In this document: piece by piece, positions 1 through 7,136 of the stretch
Position numbering within the stretch: the stretch's first letter is position 1
Layout of the letters: the number at the start of each line of letters is the position of its first letter
Source: Trichomonas tenax
Taxonomy: Eukaryota > Parabasalia > Trichomonadida > Trichomonadidae
Length of the DNA stretch: 17,818 nucleotides
Assembly (NCBI GenBank): GCA_023091735.1
Contig: JALKBU010001043.1
Coordinates: forward strand, 1 to 17,818
Direction: 5' to 3'
Made by a program: the position numbers and the translations under genes
The notes under the pieces: generated by a model
What the model was told of the DNA's origin: nothing
Database searches by the model: none
What the model saw: the letters and a program-made list of their open reading frames with translations, nothing else

Positions 1-841
1 TGTGTTGTTATATTTAAACATACACTATAGAATCCATTGCTAACATAAATGTTTAGAATCTTATTATTCTCCACTTTCTTTATACAGTAAGGATAAATGT
101 TCAATATTTCGTATTTACCCTCATAACATTTCAAAGGAATGAATGTCATTGTTTACTTAGGAAATAAAAAAATAAATTATTTTCAAAACTGAATACATTT
201 TATAAAGTCAGGAATTCCAAAATAAAATTAACGTTAATTTTGTAAGAAATTCAAAAATTTATTTTCTATATGGGGGGGGGACCCTAACTTGTAAAACTAA
301 TTCTGTAAATATAATATAAAAAGATGTTCGGAGAAGCCACGGCGCAGTCGTGGATTCTGCGAACATCTAATTACTAACTATAATATATTCCTAGTTCCTA
401 GTTAACCTAGGATATGATATTAATATAATAAATAAATTTAGTTTAGCTTTTTCAGGACAGAATATTCTGAAAATAAGGGAAAAAATAAAATGGACTTTGG
501 AGAGGGTACGCAGTGGTACACCAGGTAACCCTCCCGTCATTCAAAAACACCCCCTAACATCAACACCGTAACATCGACGAGGTTCCTGTTTCCTACATCA
601 TTTATATTCATTTAAAGTAAATTTTGCTCAGCTATGACATTCTAAAACACCTCAAAAGTCAACGCCTAAAATAACCAGGAACATTAAATAAACGTACAAA
701 TCCTAACATCGACATGAAAAATAACGAGGCCCGACACTTTTCATTAACGTACAGACCATATTTTTAAAAATAACCCCTGGTTCGACACTTCCAAAACTAT
801 CAGGCCCCTTTCGGTAAAAGAACCCCATATCGTTTGCCATT
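1..841. other. Mostly non-coding left flank
   Basis: I see no supported gene here. The stretch is AT-rich and contains a G9 run (272-280), the 47-nt hairpin listed separately, and a small inverted repeat (TCCTAG/CTAGGA, 396-412). On the minus strand a 45-codon open frame (840 to 703) begins one base beyond the stop of the fragment that ends at 842; its peptide starts MANDMGFFYRKGP. I do not recognise it, and the same frame is interrupted by stops further on, so it may be a fragment of a repeat-family protein or chance. The words AACATCGAC or AACATCAAC recur at about 557, 571 and 704. Confidence 0.5.
322..368 (+). other. 47-nt near-perfect hairpin (possible structured RNA or tiny inverted-repeat element)
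   Basis: The outer stem AGATGTTCG (322-330) pairs with CGAACATCT (360-368). After one G/G mismatch, AGAA (332-335) pairs with TTCT (355-358). After one G/A mismatch, CCACG (337-341) pairs with CGTGG (349-353), closing a 7-nt loop GCGCAGT. That gives 18 base pairs with two symmetrical one-base internal loops. The GC content is far above the surrounding AT-rich DNA. It does not match the hammerhead or twister cores as I know them. It could be a small RNA, a transcript 3' structure for the leftward fragment, or a small mobile GC cluster. The fold is clear; the function is unknown. Confidence 0.6.
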
Positions 842-1063
842 TTACTGTAAAGTACCAAATGAAGCTGCAGTGAGACCAGTATTTATTAAATTCCAAATCC
901 AGTTTTTTGCTGGATCGAATGCATCGTGTTGATCAAAATATATTCTCTTACTAGTTGTTCCATCACTTATAATTAGGGATTCACTATCGAATGTTAATTT
1001 ATACTTTCCATAATACAATGACTTACTTCTTTCACTTTGATATGAATATTCGTTAATTGACAT
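842..1063 (-). pseudogene. Internally deleted fragment of the element fibre protein
   Basis: This 73-residue frame is built from pieces of the larger fibre gene at 1853-4066. Residues about 38-51 (SKRIYFDQHDAFDP) match residues 75-88 of that gene, and the last 19 residues (WIWNLINTGLTAASF and following) match its segment at 2510-2566, just after the collagen-like repeat. The roughly 130 residues that separate these segments in the large gene are absent here. The N-terminal 37 residues (MSINEYSYQSER and following) probably represent the original fibre N-terminus, which the large gene has lost to an HNH half-domain. The frame stops at TAA (844-842), where similarity to the large gene ends. It diverges from the capsid-like gene across 18 bases. 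It could also be a real short protein, but a deletion copy is more likely. Confidence 0.5.
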
Positions 1064-1081
1064 TTTTAATATTTATAAAAA
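1063..1081. promoter_or_regulatory. AT-only divergent spacer with possible element promoter motif
   Basis: Only 18 bases separate the two divergent ATG codons. On the plus strand TTTTTAATA (1063-1071) lies 19 bases before the ATG at 1082. The same TTTTTAATA followed by a T/A-rich stretch lies at 1832-1840, 21 bases before the ATG at 1853. A shared word at a nearly fixed distance from two element genes suggests an element-specific core promoter, but AT-richness makes chance matches easy. Neither site contains the trichomonad initiator (TCA followed by pyrimidine-rich sequence). Confidence 0.25.
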
Positions 1082-1810
1082 ATGTTGTATTATTTGAAAT
1101 CAAATGATCCAAATGATTATGCTTCTTTAAAATTTTCTGGTATTCTTATAGCAACAACCGAAACATTAATGTTTCGTATAAAAAACTTTTCGACGATTAC
1201 GTCGTTTATTATAACTGATGAAGCAGATTTTATAAAAATCAAAGTAGACAATGGGTCTTTGACCCCGGAGAGCCATGACACAAGAACATTTAAATTTAAA
1301 GAAAAGACAAGTTATGAAATCGAAACATTAGCGGAAGAATTAAATTTATTATTTGCTGGAACTGTTACTGTTGAATTAAATGAAGTGTCTACACTGACAT
1401 TTTCTTCTCAAAATGATTTTGAAATCATAGATGCAAGTCATAGAGTTAAATTATTACTTGGTTTATATTTCCAAAATTTCCCCATAAAATCAAATGGTAA
1501 TAAATATGTTTCTAAATCAGTTCCTTATATTAACTTTGGAAATAATTTATTCATTCGCTCAAGAATTTCAAACGTTGTGGGTATTAATACCTCTTCAACT
1601 CTTGAATTAGTTTCTATTTGTTATAACATCATTGGTTTATTTATTCCTTTAATCTTGAAAGACCCCGGTAATTTTGTAAAAATAAATTCGTTTGACCTTT
1701 TGAATCTATCCTTCACGTTAGTGGATTCGTTCAATGTACCCATTAAACTGAAATCACCAATTAATTTAACCGTAGATGTCATTTATGAAAAAGATTTAAT
1801 TAAAATTTAA
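1082..1810 (+). CDS. Putative Maverick minor capsid (penton-like) protein
   Basis: The open frame of 242 residues is intact, starts MLYYLKSNDPND, and ends in TAA. It looks rich in beta-strand sequence throughout, with no signal peptide and no convincing membrane segment. The middle holds FEIIDASHRVKLLLGLYF (about residues 114-131), followed by a VPYINFGNNLFIRSRIS segment. The C-terminal part has a LVD..NVPIKLKSPI..TVDV pattern of the sort seen near the end of minor capsid/penton jelly-roll proteins of Mavericks. If so, it would form capsid vertices. It sits 42 bases before the HNH-fibre gene on the same strand. Family assignment is from remembered pattern and context; a structure prediction showing a jelly roll would support it. 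It could instead be an unrelated element structural protein. Confidence 0.5.
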   Translation: MLYYLKSNDPNDYASLKFSGILIATTETLMFRIKNFSTITSFIITDEADFIKIKVDNGSLTPESHDTRTFKFKEKTSYEIETLAEELNLLFAGTVTVELNEVSTLTFSSQNDFEIIDASHRVKLLLGLYFQNFPIKSNGNKYVSKSVPYINFGNNLFIRSRISNVVGINTSSTLELVSICYNIIGLFIPLILKDPGNFVKINSFDLLNLSFTLVDSFNVPIKLKSPINLTVDVIYEKDLIKI

Positions 1811-1852
1811 CTCGATTTTTAAATTATTTTATTTTTAATAAATAAGTAAATT

Positions 1853-4066
1853 ATGACCTGGCAGCAGTTGATTCATGACAACGATTATGAAATTTTCACT
1901 GAATTTCCTTATGCAATACGTAAAATTAATACTCAACGAGTATTTAGTGAATTCGATAACGGCGACGGATATATAAGTGTAAATTTAAATAAAGTAAAGT
2001 ATTTCAAGCATAGAATCGTTGCTGAACAATTAATTCCAAATCCTGATGGATTTAGAGAAGTTGATCACGTCATTAGTAAAAGAATATATTTTGACCAGCA
2101 TGATTCATTCGATCCAAAAACAACGATTGCGTCAGTTCCATTTATAAATAATGAGATAATTGAATTCAGAGATTCTACTGTTGATGATTCAATAATAGCA
2201 GTTTTAAACGAAATCATTTATCTTATTGATTTTACGACAACAAATTTTAAAATAATTGACAGTATTGAATTATTAAAACCATTAAAAATTAACGATAAAA
2301 TAATTGATGGAATTACTGGGTCACCCGAACACGTAAATTTAATGAGTTTGTAATATTATGAAGAAAATAAAGAAGAATTGAAAGGAGATAAAGGCAAAAG
2401 AGGAGATAAAGGTGAAAGAGGAGAGAAAGGAGAAAAAGGTGATAGAGGCACTCCTGGTCGTGATGGATTAGATGGTAAGGATGGTGAAGACGGGGCTTCC
2501 ACAAGAGGATGGATCTGGGATTTAATAAATACTGGTCTCACTGCAGCTTCATTTACTGCATTACAATATCAGGTAACAAAACTATCAGCATTTATGGCTA
2601 ATGCAGAAGGATTGGACACGTTAAGGGCTGTGTTAAATACAATATCGACAGGGAATGATATTTTCAGTAGCTTATCAACATGGATTCAGAGAATTGATGA
2701 TTTCACACATACTATGACTGGAATCGTTAATGGTTTAGAGGATAGTATAGGTGTTACCAATAATGCATTGAATCAATTCACGACTTTCGTTAATGAAACT
2801 AACAGAGCAACACAGAACACAATTTCAAGTGTTGAATCACTAACTGGTCAGGTAATGGATAGTCATTTAAGTCTATTTCAACGAGTTCAGTGGTTCTTGC
2901 AGAATTTATCACGTGTTGGTAGTAATGTCGTACCATGTAGTGTAAAATTAAGAGATGGTAATGAAACACATGAAGAAGAAGTACATGAACTAACAATTGC
3001 TGAAAAATTTAATAAATTATATCCTCGTTACGGTGTGTTATTAAATTATATAAATCAAGTTATAAGAGATAATAATATAACGTTTGAAGGTACAGAAAGA
3101 AATAATGATTTAACTATTACATTCACAGTTGCTGAATTATTACGACAGATATGTTTAATCAACGGTAATCTTACATCTTTCACAAAATACCCCGATGATC
3201 ACGACACTGAATTTTTAGAAGAAACACAAGAACAGACAAATATAAAAGTGGGTAAAATATATACTCAGGAAATAGATATTAATGATAAAGACTTAATGAC
3301 AGAATTAAATAATAAGGCAGATGTCAAACATGAACATCAAAACATCGAACGCTTAACAGTTCATGAAATTAAGGGATTTATGAAAGAAGGAAGAGAAGGT
3401 AAAACAATTAAAAATGAAGATGGAACGGAAACAATTATACTACCAGAAGCTCCTACATATGTTATTCCTGAATTTACGGATGGATTAGAAACAAAGGCGG
3501 TAATAATTAAAAACAATAATGAGATAATTAATGTTGAACAGTCATTAAACAATAAAGCGGATAAAGTAATTACCGACACCTTAACTTCAAATTTAGTGGA
3601 TGTCATGAATGCACTGAATGATAAAGCCGACAAGGAACAATTAGATTATAACACTCATGAATTGTCATCAAGAATTGAACAAACGGAACAAGGAATCATT
3701 GACGTAAAGAATAAATTAAATGATAAAGCATCGACGTTAGATTTGACAGAAACATTAAATAAAATTGATACTAAGACAGATAAAACAGAAATTCAAAAAG
3801 TTAATGATGATGTGCAAACAATTAATGACACATTACAAACTAAAGCAGATAAAACAGAAATTCAAAAAGTTAATGATGATTTGACTTATAACACTCGTGA
3901 ATTATCATCAAGAATTGAACAAACAGAACAAGGAATCATTGACGTAAAGAATAAATTAAATGATAAAGCATCGACGTTAGATGACTTTCTTAGTATTACC
4001 ATTACTCTATTCAGGCCCTTAGAAAACAAAATACAGATATTTCTATATTTAAATTATAATTTTTGA
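1853..4066 (+). pseudogene. Chimeric HNH half-domain / collagen-like fibre protein, broken by an in-frame stop
   Basis: One reading frame runs from ATG 1853 to TGA 4066, interrupted only by TAA at 2351-2353; there is no ATG directly after the stop, and the frame continues from TAT 2354. Residues 1-74 resemble the N-terminal half of an HNH endonuclease (FKHRIVAEQLIPNPDGFREVDH), ending at the first catalytic His region, so it should not cut DNA. Residues 75-166 are fibre-protein sequence. After the stop come 12 Gly-X-Y collagen-like triplets (2384-2491), the WIWDLINTGLTAASF module (2510-2566), then a long helical region with trimeric-fibre style repeats (NNKADK, KADKTEIQKVNDD). The last 28 residues after 3982 are unrelated to the repeat and look like read-through into flanking DNA. 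The intact family member would be a virion or attachment fibre; this copy is a recombined, truncated remnant. Expression of two pieces cannot be excluded. Confidence 0.6.
3647..3982 (+). repeat. Near-identical 96-bp direct repeats in the fibre gene
   Basis: Bases 3647-3742 and 3887-3982 are almost identical (about 3 differences), spaced exactly 240 bases or 80 codons, and encode NTHELSSRIEQTEQGIID and NTRELSSRIEQTEQGIID followed by VKNKLNDKASTLD. Between them a second repeat of 36 bases, 3776-3811 and 3845-3880, is spaced 69 bases or 23 codons and encodes DKTEIQKVNDD. Exact codon-multiple spacing fits repeat expansion of a coiled-coil fibre. Similarity of the second 96-bp copy stops at 3982, where the frame changes to unrelated sequence. 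Confidence 0.8.
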
Positions 4067-4162
4067 TGTTTTTGAATTAAATTCAGCAATTAAAATATAA
4101 AATAAACCTTTAATACTTATAACTATAACAAAACAATTGAAATATATTCACAATTATACATC

Positions 4163-6721
4163 TTATGGAAGGAATGGCTGCATTTGATCATTGAATTGAT
4201 GAAGAGCAGCGATAAACTGGATTGATTCTGGAGAGAAAGTTGTAGACTTCTCTGCGAACTGCGCCATTGTTGCCAAGCTTTCAACTCTGGCAGCGAGTTC
4301 GCTTCTTTCTCTGGTCATCTTTTGTATCTGATCTTTGAGTTTTGGAATTGTCTGCTCTGTTGTCATTGCGAGCTGTCTCCTTGTATCACTGAGGATCTGC
4401 GATAGTGAGGAGTTCTTATTCGTTAAGTCCTCGATTGTCATCTTGTAATGATTTGCAGCTGCATTCATTTCTTTCTGTGCGTTTGTTAACTTGTCTGCAG
4501 CCAATCTTTGGACTTCTTCACTCTTTCCTCTGTGCAATAATGTTTCTTCTCTAGCACTGTTAGCTTGCTCGCGAGCTTTCTGAAGCTCTGCCTGGAAATC
4601 TCTCGTTAGCTTCTGAGATTCCAAAAGTTTATCACTCAATGATTGAAGAGTGATGTTCTTCTGGTTCAATTCTTCGACTGTTGCCATGTGTTCGATCTTC
4701 ATGCGCTCGAGAATTGATCTGAATTTCTGACGAAGCTCTGGAACAGTGTTGCTGACCTTTTCCGACTCTTCAAGTTGCTCCTTAGCCTTATTGAGTTCTA
4801 CTTGCAATCTTGTTGCTGCCCGTTTGAGTTCTTCGTACTTCTGTTCTTGCTGTGTGACCTTAGATTTAGCATTAAGAAGTTCTTGATTGAGCTGCGCATT
4901 ATCATGCATTGACTCTTCTGAAGATCTGATGATTAACTCGAGCTGCTGAGAACGCTGACGAAGAGATTGCAATTCTTGTTGTTCCTGGGCGCTCAATGAA
5001 TTCTGTTGACTCTGTTTGAGATCCTGCAATTGCTGACGCAATCTTGCACACTCAGGACAGGAAATTGGTGTGCTCTTATCCTGTGAGAGCTGTTGCAAGA
5101 GGACTTCCAACTGCTTGATCTTCTTATCCTTATCTTCAACATCAGCATCATATTTTGCTTGAAGCTCATCAAGCTGAAGATTAAGTGTTTCAATCTTTTC
5201 GGCATATTCTTCATTGTTTTCTTCTGTCTTCTTTGCTTGTTCAGCTTTAGCCTTCTCTTGCTTAACCTTCTCTATCTCTGTCTTGAGAGAGTTAATAAGC
5301 GCATCCTTCTCTGTGATGATTTGTTTGATGTTATCGCCAACAAATGAAACTTCAGCGGACATCAATGCAATTGTTGAAATTTTCTCCTGCAAATCCTTCT
5401 GTGTTGATTCAAGTTGTGCCTGGAGAAGTTTAACTTCTTCCTTAAGCTCATTGTTCTCAGACTGAAGAGATTCGATGATCTTCTGGTTCTGATCGTTGTT
5501 CTTGCTGGCATTTGAAGATTTAGAAGAAGCTGAGTGCCTTGAAACAGGTGATTCAAGAAGTTCTTCAACTTTATCTTCTTCTTCTTCGATCATACTTTCA
5601 ACGATTGGCTTTTCATCATCAGAAACATCAACAATGATGCTCTTCATGTGTTGTTTCTTTTTAGAATCTATTTCCTTCTTTGTCCGTGGCTTTGGTGACT
5701 TTGGATCAAGTTTAGAGCCTTTAGCAGTCTTCTTTGGCTGAACTTCCAACTTAGATGGCCTTTCTGGCGCTTGTTTGATCTCTCCATCGATAGAAATGTA
5801 TTTGATTGGCGACATTCCATACTTCTTCGCTGTTGTTGGTGATGGTGGTGGTTTGTTTGATGTCTGTGGCTCTTTGATTGTCATTCCTGGGCGATCGAAG
5901 TTTCCAGAATCGATTTGAGCGCGTAACTTGTCGATTTCTTCCTGCAACTGCTGGTTCTTGTAGCGGATGGAGATCATGTATCCATCGCGTCCTGTTTCCT
6001 TCTGCAATTCGAGTCCAAGTCTTGAAATTTCATCATCACGAAGCTTAAGCAAATCCTTCAAATCATTGATGTTTGTGATCATTGTTTCTTTCTCTTTATC
6101 CTTCGCTTCGATTGCCTCCTTCAGCTGAACGATTGTCTGATTGAGCTGCTTAATTTCCGCTTCGTGTTCAGCGGATGATGCGTATGAAGATCTATCGATA
6201 CTTGGTGCGATTGAGCCGTTTCTGCGCGACCTGGAACTTGCTCTTCTTGTAGATCTGCTGCTGGTGTGCTCCTGAGATTCAGGAGGTAACTCTTGAAGTG
6301 CTTTAAGCCTTGCAACTTCAGCTTGCAATTCTTTAATTGTTTCGTCGTTTTTCTGTGCGTAAAGTTTGACTCTGCGGTTTTCTTCTTGAACTTCGTACAT
6401 ATTGTTTGAGATTTGTTTTTCTTTCGCTCTCGTTTCTTCAGTCATTTTGATTAATAATTTATGAAGTTGTGTATTCTCGCGTACTAAGCGAACTTGTTCA
6501 GCCTGTAGTGGTTCTATCTGCATCTTAGACTGTTCCAATTCTTCTTGCGCCTTTTTAAGTTGCTCTTCCGTTATTTGCAATTGTCGAGTCGTTGTAAAGA
6601 CGTCATTTAACAATTGTTGCGCTAATGGCGCCGAGTCCAGACCGAGAATGAAGTTCTCATATCCCATTACATCCAGACGTCGCCGAAGGGCAATGAACTG
6701 TGTTGATCCCTTCGAAGTCAT
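4163..6721 (-). CDS. CEP135/Bld10-like centriole and basal-body protein
   Basis: The 852-residue coiled-coil protein begins with a region typical of CEP135/TSGA10/Bld10: LRRRLDVMGYENF (about 12-24), then LAQQLLNDVFTTTRQL, then a coil with IEPLQAEQVRLVRENTQLH (about 72-90). In that family the conserved N-terminus binds microtubules and helps attach the cartwheel to the centriole wall, which suits a multiflagellate cell. A Ser/Arg-rich stretch lies at about 150-175, a basic Pro/Lys-rich linker with SP sites at about 290-360, an acidic stretch at about 360-410, and a long coiled coil to about 820. A lone CPEC motif is near 553-556; it is not a recognised zinc site by itself. It is shorter than human CEP135 (about 1140 residues). 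The ATG at 6721 gives the conserved N-terminus and follows an E2F-like site. Other coiled-coil proteins are possible, but the N-terminal pattern is specific. Confidence 0.75.
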   Translation of the reverse strand: MTSKGSTQFIALRRRLDVMGYENFILGLDSAPLAQQLLNDVFTTTRQLQITEEQLKKAQEELEQSKMQIEPLQAEQVRLVRENTQLHKLLIKMTEETRAKEKQISNNMYEVQEENRRVKLYAQKNDETIKELQAEVARLKALQELPPESQEHTSSRSTRRASSRSRRNGSIAPSIDRSSYASSAEHEAEIKQLNQTIVQLKEAIEAKDKEKETMITNINDLKDLLKLRDDEISRLGLELQKETGRDGYMISIRYKNQQLQEEIDKLRAQIDSGNFDRPGMTIKEPQTSNKPPPSPTTAKKYGMSPIKYISIDGEIKQAPERPSKLEVQPKKTAKGSKLDPKSPKPRTKKEIDSKKKQHMKSIIVDVSDDEKPIVESMIEEEEDKVEELLESPVSRHSASSKSSNASKNNDQNQKIIESLQSENNELKEEVKLLQAQLESTQKDLQEKISTIALMSAEVSFVGDNIKQIITEKDALINSLKTEIEKVKQEKAKAEQAKKTEENNEEYAEKIETLNLQLDELQAKYDADVEDKDKKIKQLEVLLQQLSQDKSTPISCPECARLRQQLQDLKQSQQNSLSAQEQQELQSLRQRSQQLELIIRSSEESMHDNAQLNQELLNAKSKVTQQEQKYEELKRAATRLQVELNKAKEQLEESEKVSNTVPELRQKFRSILERMKIEHMATVEELNQKNITLQSLSDKLLESQKLTRDFQAELQKAREQANSAREETLLHRGKSEEVQRLAADKLTNAQKEMNAAANHYKMTIEDLTNKNSSLSQILSDTRRQLAMTTEQTIPKLKDQIQKMTRERSELAARVESLATMAQFAEKSTTFSPESIQFIAALHQFNDQMQPFLP

Positions 6722-7136
6722 TCTGAGAATTTTAAACGTGCGCCAAAAAATTTACAGAAATAAAATTAAATTTAAACTTTATATTCTATTTTATATCTAT
6801 ATTTCGAATTTCAATCGACAAATTCCAATTTTCATTTTTCAAAAATCATTTTCTCGGATATAAAAACTTGCATTTTTCTCAGCAATTAATTAGTTAATAT
6901 GTATTTTATTTTATTAAAATGGTTTATTATATCAATGATTTTAGAGCTATTATTATTCAAAAAATTGAAATTGTTTTTATAATGAAATAAAATAGACTTA
7001 ATGACTCCGTATGTACAAAAAATTTAAAGTGCGATTTTTGATGAGAAACAGTTTTCATATAATGTGTTAGCAGTATATTTTGATTTCCAAAGAAAAATAT
7101 TTTTTAAAGTGAATGAAAAGTGTCTTTATAAAAATA
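6722..7136. other. Divergent intergenic spacer
   Basis: This AT-rich spacer separates the CEP135-like gene (minus) from the karyopherin-like gene (plus) and must hold both promoters. Apart from the E2F-type site near its left end I see only A/T-rich low-complexity sequence. No clear trichomonad initiator (TCAYWYT) stands within 20 bases of either karyopherin ATG. Confidence 0.5.
6740..6750 (-). promoter_or_regulatory. E2F-type site (TTTTTTGGCGC) before the CEP135-like gene
   Basis: On the minus strand TTTTTTGGCGC ends 18 bases before the start codon at 6721 and matches the E2F/DP consensus TTTSSCGC. The same core precedes SMC3 at 10018-10033. Between site and ATG lies TTCTCAGA, a poor match to the trichomonad initiator. 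Trichomonad 5' leaders are usually very short, so the site would lie right at the core promoter. Binding by an E2F-like factor is inference. Confidence 0.4.

Larger units (their letters stand above)
842..3982. mobile_element. Remnant of a Maverick/Polinton-like element
   Basis: Three reading frames lie close together: a leftward fragment (842-1063), a rightward capsid-like gene (1082-1810) and a rightward HNH-collagen-fibre gene (1853 onward). Spacers are only 18 and 42 bases. From family knowledge, trichomonad genomes carry many Maverick elements coding for capsid proteins, HNH domains and collagen-like or fibre proteins. No polymerase B, integrase, packaging ATPase, protease or long terminal inverted repeat is visible, so this is at best a small piece. 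The right limit is inferred at 3982, where the fibre repeat stops abruptly. The left limit is uncertain and could lie further left. Assignment to Maverick is by gene content, not by ends. Confidence 0.5.

Noticed and set aside
500..540. GTACGCAGTGGTACACC stretch resembling cDNA template-switch adapter pieces
   Set aside because: Only short, rearranged similarity; no adapter-length exact match, and the flanks look like normal sequence.
2378..2380. TTG as the start codon of a separate collagen-like gene
   Set aside because: The frame is continuous with the one from 1853 apart from one TAA, and TTG starts are not expected in eukaryotic nuclear genes.
3640..3982. CRISPR-like spaced repeats
   Set aside because: Only two copies of each repeat, in-frame inside a coding region with codon-multiple spacing, in a eukaryotic genome.
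5093..5741. Overlapping plus-strand open frames opposite the CEP135-like gene
   Set aside because: Composition (Phe, Leu, Ser, Cys) is the reverse-strand shadow of Gln/Glu/Lys coiled-coil codons; no motif.
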